Shown: positions 1-6,481 of the stretch, piece after piece | Layout: every line of letters begins with the position of its first letter | Numbering within the stretch: position 1 is the first letter of the stretch | Assembly: GCA_947383645.1 (NCBI GenBank) | Contig: CANDEH010000044.1 | Location: forward strand, 1-19,017 | DNA length: 19,017 nucleotides | Reading direction: 5' to 3' | From: an uncultured Clostridia bacterium | Lineage (GTDB): Bacteria > Bacillota > Clostridia > Oscillospirales > Oscillospiraceae | Program-made: the position numbers and the translations under genes | The notes under the pieces: generated by a model | The model's database searches: none | What the model was told of the DNA's origin: nothing | What the model saw: only the letters and a program-made list of their open reading frames with translations

Positions 1-1141
1 GCATGATGAAGTCCGCCCCCATGGCCAGGGCCAGGGTCATGTGGTAGTCGTGGACGATACCGCCGTCGGAGCAGATGGGGATATAGACACCGGTCTTCTC
101 AAAATACTCGTCCCGGGCGGCGGCCACCTCGATCAGCGCCGTGGCCTGGCCCCGGCCGATGCCCTTGGTCTCCCGGGTGATGCAGATGGATCCGCCGCCG
201 ATGCCCACCTTGATGAAGTCGGCCCCGGCCTCGGCCAGGAACAGGAAGCCGTCCCGGTCCACCACGTTCCCCGCGCCCACCTTCACACTGTCGCCGTACT
301 TCTCCCGGATGAAGGCCAGGGTCTTGGCCTGCCAGCAGGAGTAGCCCTCGGAGGAGTCGATGCACAGCACGTCGGCCCCGGCCTCCACCAGGGCGGGGAC
401 CCGCTTCTCGTAGTCCTTGGTGTTGATGCCTGCGCCCACGATGTACCGCTTGTGGGCGTCCAGCAGCTCCGCCGGATTCTCCTTGTGCTGCTCGTAGTCC
501 TTGCGGAAGACGAAGTACAGAAGCTGCCCCGCGGCGTTGACGATGGGCAGGGAGTTGAGCTTGTGCTCCCAGATGATGTCGTTGGCCTCCTTCAGGGTGG
601 TGCTCTCCGGGGCGGTAATCAGCTTCTCCAGGGGGGTCATGAACTCGGAGACCACCGTGGCGGTGTCCATCCGGCTCACCCGGTAGTCCCGGCCGGTGAC
701 GATGCCCACCAGACGCCCCTCGTTGGTGCCGTCCTCGGTGATGGCCACGGTGGAGTGACCGTTTTCCTCCTTCAGCGCCAGCACGTCGGCCAGGGTGGCG
801 GTGGGGGGCAGGTTGGAGTCGCTGCGGACGAAGCCGGCCTTGTAGTTCTTCACGCGGGCCACCATGGCCGCCTCGCTCTCCACGGACTGGGATCCGTAGA
901 TGAAGGAGATGCCGCCCTCCTTGGCCAGGGCGATGGCCATGGTGTCGTTAGACACGGACTGCATGATGGCGGAGACCATGGGGATGTTCAGGGAAATGGG
1001 GCTCTCCTCCTGTCCCCGGCGGTACTTCACCAGGGGGGTGCGCAGCGACACGTTGGTGGGGATGCACTCCGGGGACGTGTAGCCGGGGACCAGCAGGTAC
1101 TCGCTGAAGGTGTGGGACGGTTCGCTGTAGTAAAAGGCCAT
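1..1141 (-). CDS. guaB: IMP dehydrogenase, 3' end beyond window edge
   Basis: IMP dehydrogenase oxidises IMP to XMP with NAD+, the first committed step of guanine nucleotide synthesis in the cytosol. The 380 residues visible begin MAFYYSEPSHTFSEYLLVPG, a form I recognise from clostridial IMPDH proteins of about 500 residues; the C-terminal quarter lies off the left edge. The order is the first part of the TIM barrel (about 1-95), a CBS-domain pair (about 95-215), then the barrel again with the active-site loop GIGGGSICITRE, whose Cys320 would attack IMP. The loop has GG and CIT where the textbook enzyme has GP and CTT, and is followed by GRGQ instead of the usual PQ, so this is a divergent subfamily. 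The start is supported by GGAGG 7 bases upstream and a good promoter 60 bases upstream. A GMP-reductase role is possible but less likely because CBS domains are present. Confidence 0.9.
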   Translation of the reverse strand, partial: MAFYYSEPSHTFSEYLLVPGYTSPECIPTNVSLRTPLVKYRRGQEESPISLNIPMVSAIMQSVSNDTMAIALAKEGGISFIYGSQSVESEAAMVARVKNYKAGFVRSDSNLPPTATLADVLALKEENGHSTVAITEDGTNEGRLVGIVTGRDYRVSRMDTATVVSEFMTPLEKLITAPESTTLKEANDIIWEHKLNSLPIVNAAGQLLYFVFRKDYEQHKENPAELLDAHKRYIVGAGINTKDYEKRVPALVEAGADVLCIDSSEGYSCWQAKTLAFIREKYGDSVKVGAGNVVDRDGFLFLAEAGADFIKVGIGGGSICITRETKGIGRGQATALIEVAAARDEYFEKTGVYIPICSDGGIVHDYHMTLALAMGADFIM

Positions 1142-1199
1142 ATTCGTTCCTCCAAAACACGAATTCCAAAGGGTTGTTGACGGTTCTGATTTGACAACT

Positions 1200-1228
1200 A
1201 TCCTACCATTCCCAACAATTTTTGTAAA
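1200..1228 (-). promoter_or_regulatory. Sigma-70-type promoter of guaB
   Basis: On the minus strand TTTACA (1223-1228) and TAGGAT (1200-1205) are separated by exactly 17 bases. The predicted start of transcription gives a leader of about 50 bases ending at the guaB ribosome site. The leader looks too short for a purine riboswitch. Confidence 0.65.
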
Positions 1229-1334
1229 GAGAGATTTTGCAAAATTTCCCGGTATTTTTCCTCCTTTTCTGCGGCAGTTTTGCCCCGCGGGGGAGGAAAT
1301 CCTATCCAGCCCGCTCCGATTTCCGCGTCGCGCC

Positions 1335-1363
1335 TTGCACCGGAGGGGGGCGCGTGGTACAAT
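1335..1363 (+). promoter_or_regulatory. Sigma-70-type promoter of the DUF4304 gene
   Basis: TTGCAC (1335-1340) and TACAAT (1358-1363) are separated by 17 bases. They lie about 50 bases before the start codon of the DUF4304 gene and point towards it. Confidence 0.65.
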
Positions 1364-1411
1364 GGGGGCAGCGCCGCGGGATTTTCCCGCCGGAATCTAC
1401 AGGAGGACACG

Positions 1412-2008
1412 ATGAAAATATCCAGCGAAGTGAAAGCCCTGCTCGCCCCCTGCGGCTATCGAAAAAACGGAAACTCCTTCTGGAAAATCGAGAACGGCTT
1501 CTACAAGCTGCTCCAGTTTCAGGGGGGCGCCTACGGGGACTACTTCTTCCTCAACGCCGGCCTCCACCCGGTGGGTCTGCCCCTGCTGTATGCCGGCCAG
1601 CTCTGCATACCCGAGCGCCCCAGGATAACCCAGTGCGCCCTGCGGGAGCGGCTGGAGCAGATCACGGACAAAGCCGAGCCCTTCCGCGGGGCCTCCGTGG
1701 GCCTCCCCCAGGGGACGGAGGCCCAGGTTCTGACGGCGGTCCTGCCCGACGTGGAGCGGTGGCTCAGCACCTGGGGCAGCTGCGCCGCCATTCTCGCCGC
1801 CTCCCTGGAGGAGCTGTCCCCGCTGTTCTCCGCCGTCCCCCTGGTGTGGGAGCGGGAGTTCTACCTTCTCAAAGCCTACTGCGCGTGGATGTCCGGGGGC
1901 CGGGCCCAGGCGGATGAATATTTTTGCATCTGCAGGCAGAAGAACCCGGACATGGACTTCTCCTTGGTGGACCGGCACATGTCTGATCTAATAAGCCGCA
2001 TTCCATAG
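1412..2008 (+). CDS. DUF4304 domain-containing protein
   Basis: A 198-residue cytosolic protein. Its N-terminal half has the DUF4304 pattern as I know it: a short helix, then GYRKNGNSFWKIENGFYKLLQFQ, then a strand ending FFLNAGLH. The family has no established biochemical role. The C-terminal half (about 110-198) is a helical region with several Trp and Cys residues and the segment FCICRQKNPDMDF, which I do not recognise. There is no signal peptide or membrane segment. The start at 1412 is chosen because AGGAGG (1401-1406) sits 5 bases upstream; the frame is open further upstream, but no start there has a ribosome site. The gene stands alone between its own promoter and the promoter of the next gene. 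Confidence 0.8.
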   Translation: MKISSEVKALLAPCGYRKNGNSFWKIENGFYKLLQFQGGAYGDYFFLNAGLHPVGLPLLYAGQLCIPERPRITQCALRERLEQITDKAEPFRGASVGLPQGTEAQVLTAVLPDVERWLSTWGSCAAILAASLEELSPLFSAVPLVWEREFYLLKAYCAWMSGGRAQADEYFCICRQKNPDMDFSLVDRHMSDLISRIP

Positions 2009-2036
2009 CGCGCCAAAATTTCATTCAACTTTCCTG

Positions 2037-2065
2037 TTGCATTTTTATACACCATCTGCTATAGT
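2037..2065 (+). promoter_or_regulatory. Sigma-70-type promoter of the first AGCS symporter
   Basis: TTGCAT (2037-2042) and TATAGT (2060-2065) are separated by 17 bases. Transcription from about 2072 would give an untranslated leader of about 185 bases before the symporter start, much longer than other leaders in this window. Confidence 0.7.
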
Positions 2066-2111
2066 ACAGCCATAGATACCCAGTATTTTCCGGGTACACA
2101 GTCCAACTACC

Positions 2112-2205
2112 GGCCAGAGAACCCCGCGGCTCCCCCTCCCATCTGCGGCGGGGGACGCATGAAATGCCGCCCTCCGCGATAGAATGGAGGGAGGCTGCTC
2201 TGGCC
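2112..2205 (+). ncRNA. Structured 5' leader of the symporter mRNA, class unknown
   Basis: The leader folds into a long rod closed by a perfect 8-base inverted repeat, GGCCAGAG (2112-2119) with CTCTGGCC (2198-2205). A second helix between C-rich 2130-2140 and G-rich 2186-2194 is plausible. The tip is GCAT (2157-2160), loop GAA, ATGC (2164-2167), extended by imperfect GC-rich pairing on both sides. A smaller hairpin, TACCC/GGGTA, lies just before it near 2078-2096. I looked for the conserved cores of the glycine, THF, SAM and purine riboswitches and did not find them. There is no clear intrinsic terminator between the rod and the ribosome site, so any control would act on translation or RNA stability. 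That it is regulatory is inferred from position and pairing only. Confidence 0.4.
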
Positions 2206-2257
2206 ACAGGGAGGGAGAACCGGTCCCATCGGTCCCCCTCGGGAAAGGAGAGAGAGT

Positions 2258-3655
2258 ATGGAGAAATTCTTAGAGGTCGTCAACAGCGTCAACAAGGCTG
2301 TCAACAACGTGGTCTGGGGGCCGGTCATGCTGATTTTGCTGATCGGCACCGGGGCCTACCTCACCATCCGCACCGGCTGCATTCAGCTGACCAAATTCGG
2401 CTACATCTGGCGCAACACCATCGGCTCCCTGTTCAAAAAGAAGGAGGGCGGCGGCAAGGGCGACGGCAAGAACCTCACCGCCTTTGAGGCCGTGTCCACC
2501 GCCCTGGCCTCCACCGTGGGCACCGGCAACATCGCCGGCGTCACCGGGGCCATCTTCACCGGCGGACCCGGCGCGGTGTTCTGGATGTGGATTGCCGCCT
2601 TCTTCGGCATGTTCACCAAGTTCTCCGAGATCGTCCTGGCCGTGAAGTACCGCCAGGTGGACGAGAACGGCATCCACTACGGCGGGCCCATGTACTACAT
2701 CGAGAAGGGCCTCCACACGAAGTGGCTGGCGGTGGTCTTCGCCTTCATCGCCGGCGTGGCGTGCTTCGGCATCGGCAACATCTCCCAGGGCGCGGAGATC
2801 TCCGCCTCCCTCCAGGCCCTCTTCGGCCTGACGCCTCTGATGGCCGGTATCCTCCTGGCCGCGGTGGTGGGCATCGTGATCCTGGGCGGCATCAAGCGCA
2901 TCGGTCAGATCACCTCCTACATGGTGCCCTTCATGGCCGCCTTCTACATCCTGGCGGGCATCGCCATCATCATTCTGCGCATCACCGAGATTCCCGCCGC
3001 CTTTGTCACTATCTTCAAGAGCGCCTTCAGCTTCGAGGCGGTGGGCGGCGGCCTCTTCGGCTACGCCATCATGGTGGCCATGCGTCAGGGCTTCGCCCGG
3101 GGCGTGTTCTCCAACGAGGCGGGCCTGGGCTCCGCCCCCATCGCCCACGCCGCCTCCAACACCAGGGACCCGGTGGAGCAGGGCATGTGGGGCGTCTTTG
3201 AGGTGTTTGTGGACACCATCATCATCTGCACCATCACGTCCCTGGCCGTGATCCTCTCCGGCGTGCTGGAGGCCGGCTCTACCGACGTGTTCGGCGGCAA
3301 CGGCGGCGCGGCGGCGGCAGCCTTCAACGCCATCCTCCCCGGCACCATCGGCGGCATTGTTTTGCAGATCAGCCTGCTGTTCTTCTCCCTGTCCACCATC
3401 CTGGGCTGGAGCTACTACGGGGAGTGCTGCTGGGGCTACCTCAGCGGGAACAACAAGGTGGTGGACATCGTCTACAAGGTGATCTTCATCCTGGTCTGCG
3501 TGGTGGGCGCCACCGGCAGCGGCAAGCTGATGTGGAGCATCTCCGACACCCTCAACGGCATGATGGCCATCCCCAACCTGATCGCCCTGCTGCTCCTCAG
3601 CGGAACCGTAATCAAGATCACCGGGGAGTATTTCAAAAATCCGCTGCACAAGTGA
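2258..3655 (+). CDS. Alanine/glycine:sodium symporter, AGCS family
   Basis: An inner-membrane transporter of 465 residues, the normal length for the AGCS (SAF) family, which takes up alanine or glycine with Na+. The N-terminus has a first membrane helix (WGPVMLILLIGTGAYLTI) and the family stretch around RTGCIQLTKFGYIWRNTIGSLF. The family core GTGNIAGVTGAIFTGGPGAVFWMWIAAFFGM (about residues 88-118) follows, then the GGPMYYIEKG motif and the SNEAGLGSAPIAHAA motif (about 289-303). About ten to eleven membrane helices can be picked out. The start has GGAAAGGAGAG just upstream. The gene is monocistronic, with its own promoter, a long structured leader, and a terminator at 3815-3846. Alanine, glycine and glutamine are possible substrates; sequence alone does not decide between them. 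A second, diverged member of the family is at 10431-11859. Confidence 0.93.
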   Translation: MEKFLEVVNSVNKAVNNVVWGPVMLILLIGTGAYLTIRTGCIQLTKFGYIWRNTIGSLFKKKEGGGKGDGKNLTAFEAVSTALASTVGTGNIAGVTGAIFTGGPGAVFWMWIAAFFGMFTKFSEIVLAVKYRQVDENGIHYGGPMYYIEKGLHTKWLAVVFAFIAGVACFGIGNISQGAEISASLQALFGLTPLMAGILLAAVVGIVILGGIKRIGQITSYMVPFMAAFYILAGIAIIILRITEIPAAFVTIFKSAFSFEAVGGGLFGYAIMVAMRQGFARGVFSNEAGLGSAPIAHAASNTRDPVEQGMWGVFEVFVDTIIICTITSLAVILSGVLEAGSTDVFGGNGGAAAAAFNAILPGTIGGIVLQISLLFFSLSTILGWSYYGECCWGYLSGNNKVVDIVYKVIFILVCVVGATGSGKLMWSISDTLNGMMAIPNLIALLLLSGTVIKITGEYFKNPLHK

Positions 3656-4020
3656 AGATTTGCGCCAACAGGTGATGTAATATGGATGGGAGGGGCAAAA
3701 TTGCGGGGCCGCTTCTGAAAGCACTGCCGGCCCCGGCGGCGGGCTGATGGTGCGGGTCCCTCTCACACGTTTTCCCTTACCGCCGCTGTTATCCTGTCGT
3801 CTTCCTGAAAGCCCGAGCTGCCCCGCCGAAACCGGCGGGGCAGCTCTGTCCTGTCTCTTCAATTCCAGCTCCTCCGCTGTCTTTTCCCCGTTTTGTCCTT
3901 CAAAATTTCCCCTGCGGCACTCACGGGAAAGCCGTCCACAGGCTCCACATGGGGGACACCTTGTACTCCGCCGCGCGGAGGACGCAAACGGGTCTGATGT
4001 CCGTCGGACTTTTCCGGTTT
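3656..4020. other. Intergenic region between convergent genes
   Basis: No gene is visible between the symporter and the DUF3810 gene, which point at each other. Besides the strong hairpin at 3815-3846, there is a weaker 7-base stem GGGGCCG (3705-3711) with CGGCCCC (3728-3734) soon after the symporter stop, and a 6-base stem CTCCGC/GCGGAG at 3966-3980 just past the DUF3810 stop. Neither is followed by a T-run. Open frames here lack ribosome sites and recognisable protein character. Confidence 0.5.
3815..3846. terminator. Strong hairpin, probable bidirectional terminator
   Basis: A perfect 14-base stem, GAGCTGCCCCGCCG (3815-3828) with CGGCGGGGCAGCTC (3833-3846), and a 4-base loop. It lies between convergent genes and could stop both. 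The T content after it is modest on either strand (TGTCCTGTCTCTTC on the plus side, GGGCTTTC on the minus side), so it is not a textbook intrinsic terminator. Confidence 0.65.
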
Positions 4021-5115
4021 TTAATCGCCCCGGCCATAGTAGACCGCCAGCAGATCCACCACCGTGCCGTAGCTCTGCACACCGGCGGTCTGGCCGTATC
4101 CCTTGAGCAGCACGTCGTAAGCCTTCTGGCTCACGGTATCCACCGGGGACTCCCACTTTTGCCAATACAGGCTGTTGTTTCGAATATCCAGCAGCACCTC
4201 CTCATCCAGCTGCCCGCGCAGGGTCTCCCACAGCTCCCGGTCCGCGCGGTACAGGGCGTTGGAGAGATGGACGTATCCCACCAGATACCCGGAATACGTA
4301 TACGCCGGGATGCCGCAGCGGGTGGAGACGACGATGGAGATAAAATTGCACTCCTGCTCTGAGGCAAAGCCCCGCTGGTGGGCCAGCTCGTGGGCGATGG
4401 TGGAGGGGAGGTACGCCTCCGGGCTGTCCACATTCAGCACCGACTCCCCGGTGAAGGGGGCGTAGTAGCCGGTGAAGCCCATGGCGCTGAGAAGTTTTGA
4501 AAACAGCATCCGCTTGGGCGTCCGGTCCCGCCGCTCCAGGAAGGGAAATTCCTCGTAGACACAGGAATAAATTTCTGTACTGTTGGCAAAAATTTCGTCA
4601 CGGCTGACGGCGAAGAGGCCGTTCTCGTCCCGGGACACCCGGCGGGAGGCCGCGTTCACCTGCTCTGTGAAATAGGCAGTCACCCGGTAGAGCTCCTCCA
4701 CGCTGACCTGCCGGGCGCGGATGCCGCTCTTGTCCTGAAAGCCGTCGGCGTAGTAGTTGAGGCCCCAGGCCAGGCAGAACCAGTCCAGGGCTGTCAGCGC
4801 CGCGCAGAGCAGGATCAGAAGCCGGCGGCCGGCGGTGGCCCAGCGCCGCCCTCTGGCCCGGCGGATCAGCACCGCCGAGCGGACAATGTGGACGACCACC
4901 CACAGTCCGGCGGCTATGTAGAGGATCTCCGCCAGGGGGATGGGCACCAGGTAGCAGGCCGCGCCCAGGGCGTTCTTCACCGGCTGGGTCACGCGGTCCA
5001 CCAGGAAGGTCATCAGCGGCCGGTTGTTCCGGGTCAGGAGGAACAGGACCAGCAGAGCCAGGGCGGCGGCCAGCCAGACCAGAAGGGACCTCTGGCGGCG
5101 TACAAACGATCTCAT
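4021..5115 (-). CDS. DUF3810 family membrane protein with HExxH motif
   Basis: A 364-residue membrane protein of the DUF3810 family. Three hydrophobic segments fill the N-terminal third (about 9-28, 48-80 and 98-120). The remainder is a soluble domain carrying HELAHQRGFASEQE at 242-255. His242, Glu243 and His246 form a zinc-metallopeptidase HExxH motif, and Glu253 or Glu255 is well placed as the third ligand, gluzincin-style. A protease role is inferred from the motif; I know of no demonstrated substrate. Its ATG overlaps the stop of the upstream pyridoxal kinase gene as ATGA, so the two are probably translationally coupled and share the promoter at 6004-6032. The functional reason for pairing a vitamin B6 kinase with this protein is unknown to me. 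Confidence 0.88.
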   Translation of the reverse strand: MRSFVRRQRSLLVWLAAALALLVLFLLTRNNRPLMTFLVDRVTQPVKNALGAACYLVPIPLAEILYIAAGLWVVVHIVRSAVLIRRARGRRWATAGRRLLILLCAALTALDWFCLAWGLNYYADGFQDKSGIRARQVSVEELYRVTAYFTEQVNAASRRVSRDENGLFAVSRDEIFANSTEIYSCVYEEFPFLERRDRTPKRMLFSKLLSAMGFTGYYAPFTGESVLNVDSPEAYLPSTIAHELAHQRGFASEQECNFISIVVSTRCGIPAYTYSGYLVGYVHLSNALYRADRELWETLRGQLDEEVLLDIRNNSLYWQKWESPVDTVSQKAYDVLLKGYGQTAGVQSYGTVVDLLAVYYGRGD

Positions 5116-5963
5116 AGTCCGCTCCTCTCTTTGGTCAGACGGCCCAGCAGAGGTTCAAAGTCGATGCCCTCCCGGGGCGGCAGGTTCTGGGGGGCGGTGT
5201 GCGCGGCGCACAGGCGGACGAACTCCGCCGCCTGCCGCGCGGCCTCCGTGAGGGGGGCGCCCTGGACCAAAGCGCCGGTGAGGACGCTGGCGAACAGGTC
5301 GCCGGTGCCGTGGAAGGCCCGGCCCACAAAGTCCGTCTGGACCAGGGATACCGCGCCGCTCTCCCGGTCAAAGCAGGCCGCGCCGGTCTTTCCCGGGGCC
5401 GCGCCCACCCCGGTGAGCACCACGGATCGCCGGCCCCGGAGGCTCAGGGCCTCCAGTATGCGCCCGGTCTCCTCCCGGGTCCGGCCCAGGGTGTCGAAGG
5501 GGACGTCCAGGAGGAGGGCGGCCTCGGTGCGGTTGGGCACGATCACGTCGGCCTCGGCAGCCAGGGCGGACATGGCGGCGCACATCTCCGGGGTGTAGGT
5601 GCGGTAGAGCCTGCCGTTGTCCCCCATCACCGGATCCACAACGGCCAGAGCGCCCCCCTGTCGGGCCCACCGGAGAAACTCCGCGGAGAGCTCCATCTGC
5701 CGCGCGGATCCCATGAAGCCGGTGTAGACGGCGTCAAAGTGGAGGCGCAGCCGCCGGTAGTGGTCCATAGCGCCGCTGAGGGCGTCGGTGAGGTCCAGGA
5801 AGGTGTTGCCCTCGAAGCCGCCCGTGTGGGTGGAGAGGCAGGCGGTGGGCATGGGACAGCACTGCACGCCCATGGCGGAGAGCACCGGCAGTACAATGGT
5901 CAGAGAGCACCGGCCGAAGCCGGAGAGATCGTGGATGGCGGCGGTGAGTGGGGTCCTTGTCAA
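5112..5963 (-). CDS. pdxY: Pyridoxal/pyridoxamine kinase (PfkB/ribokinase fold)
   Basis: It phosphorylates pyridoxal (and probably pyridoxamine or pyridoxine) with ATP to give the PLP cofactor or its precursors, in the cytosol. Counting from the ATG at 5972, the features are AAIHDLSGFGRCSLT (substrate side), PTACLSTHTGGF (about 42-53), VVDPVMGDNGRLY (about 111-123), the NRTEA element (147-151), and the anion-hole and catalytic motif GTGDLFASVLTG with Asp225. The length fits the roughly 280-residue family. Start choice: the first ATG (5972) directly abuts the ribosome site, and AGGAGATGA itself resembles the full AGGAGGTGA consensus. TTG at 5963, 9 bases after GGAG, is therefore the better start; using the ATG adds three residues. 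PLP is needed by the aminotransferase further right, but no link beyond chemistry is visible. The pdxY versus pdxK name is by general similarity. Confidence 0.88.
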   Translation of the reverse strand: MTRTPLTAAIHDLSGFGRCSLTIVLPVLSAMGVQCCPMPTACLSTHTGGFEGNTFLDLTDALSGAMDHYRRLRLHFDAVYTGFMGSARQMELSAEFLRWARQGGALAVVDPVMGDNGRLYRTYTPEMCAAMSALAAEADVIVPNRTEAALLLDVPFDTLGRTREETGRILEALSLRGRRSVVLTGVGAAPGKTGAACFDRESGAVSLVQTDFVGRAFHGTGDLFASVLTGALVQGAPLTEAARQAAEFVRLCAAHTAPQNLPPREGIDFEPLLGRLTKERSGL

Positions 5964-5972
5964 AATCGTCAT

Positions 5973-5981
5973 CTCCTACAA
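5973..5981 (-). promoter_or_regulatory. Ribosome site overlapping an unused ATG (pdxY)
   Basis: The minus strand reads GTAGGAG followed at once by ATGACGATT and then TTG. With no gap between GGAG and ATG, initiation at the ATG would be poor; the TTG lies at normal spacing. This decides the pdxY start. Confidence 0.5.
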
Positions 5982-6003
5982 AAATTGGGGTGGAATTTTT
6001 TCT

Positions 6004-6032
6004 ATTATATTCCGAAATTACCTCTTGTTCAA
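6004..6032 (-). promoter_or_regulatory. Promoter of pdxY-DUF3810
   Basis: On the minus strand TTGAAC (6027-6032) and a perfect TATAAT (6004-6009) are separated by 17 bases. The -35 box overlaps, back to back, the -35 box of the tRNA promoter. Confidence 0.75.
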
Positions 6033-6053
6033 GTGGTAATTCTATGGTATACT
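6025..6053 (+). promoter_or_regulatory. Promoter of the tRNA-Leu/tRNA-Val operon
   Basis: TTGTTC (6025-6030) and TATACT (6048-6053) are separated by 17 bases. They start transcription about 30 bases before tRNA-Leu. The -35 box lies inside the palindrome CTTGTTCAAG-type sequence shared with the divergent pdxY promoter. Confidence 0.75.
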
Positions 6054-6087
6054 AACATCCGTGGCAAGTGAGGGACCGCCTTTACCT

Positions 6088-6170
<83 letters not shown>

Positions 6171-6194
6171 ATCCCCTTCGCTTGCGCGAGAGTC

Positions 6195-6271
6195 GGAGGC
6201 TTAGCTCAGCTGGTTAGAGCGCATGCTTCACACGCATGAGGCCACTGGTTCGAGTCCAGTAGTCTCCACCA
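6195..6271 (+). tRNA. tRNA-Val (anticodon CAC)
   Basis: The acceptor stem GGAGGCT pairs with AGTCTCC (one G-T pair), then discriminator A and encoded CCA. The anticodon stem CATGC/GCATG encloses TTCACAC, giving anticodon CAC, which reads GUG. The T-arm is ACTGG-TTCGAGT-CCAGT. It lies 24 bases after tRNA-Leu and is followed at once by a terminator. Confidence 0.95.
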
Positions 6272-6276
6272 TGATG

Positions 6277-6340
6277 AACGACCCTACCTAATCTGAACAA
6301 ACTGATGTCAGTTGTTCAATTTGGTAGGGTCGTTTTATAC
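6277..6340 (+). terminator. Intrinsic terminator of the tRNA operon
   Basis: A long two-tier hairpin. The outer stem is AACGACCCTACC (6277-6288) with GGTAGGGTCGTT (6323-6334). The inner stem is TGAACAA (6294-6300) with TTGTTCA (6312-6318), capped by CTGA/TCAG. The run TTTTATA follows the outer stem. Confidence 0.85.
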
Positions 6341-6443
6341 CTATAACCGTTATGCTACAAGGGATTCAGCTGCTCTGTATAACATCGCCCATGTCACTGG
6401 TCAAAAACAAACAGGACAAAATCAAAGCGCAAAGTGTGTGATT

Positions 6444-6480
6444 GGTGGGATTCGAACCTTACTGACATCGCTCTGATGTC
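6444..6480 (-). other. tRNA-like fragment (T-arm and a stem-loop), probably a relic or chance
   Basis: On the minus strand GGTTCGAATCCCACC (6444-6458) matches the usual tRNA T-loop and 3' T-stem. Just before it is a 6-base stem GACATC/GATGTC (6464-6480) placed like an anticodon arm, with a 5-base spacer. The T-stem does not pair on its 5' side, and no acceptor stem or D-arm can be drawn, so this is not a working tRNA gene. It lies between the transposase stop and the tRNA operon. Confidence 0.25.
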
Positions 6481-6481
6481 C

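Noticed and set aside
2072..2257. Glycine riboswitch in the leader of the first symporter
   Set aside because: The end of the leader (CCCTCGGGAAAGGAGAGAG) faintly recalls the 3' part of a glycine aptamer, but the conserved CCGAAGG-GC core is missing and the stretch is explained by the ribosome site.
2270..4165. A 631-codon open frame antisense to the first symporter
   Set aside because: It is low-complexity (Gly, Ala, Asp, His), opposite a certain gene, and is an artefact of GC-rich codon use. Similar antisense frames over guaB, iorA and the aminotransferase were dropped for the same reason.
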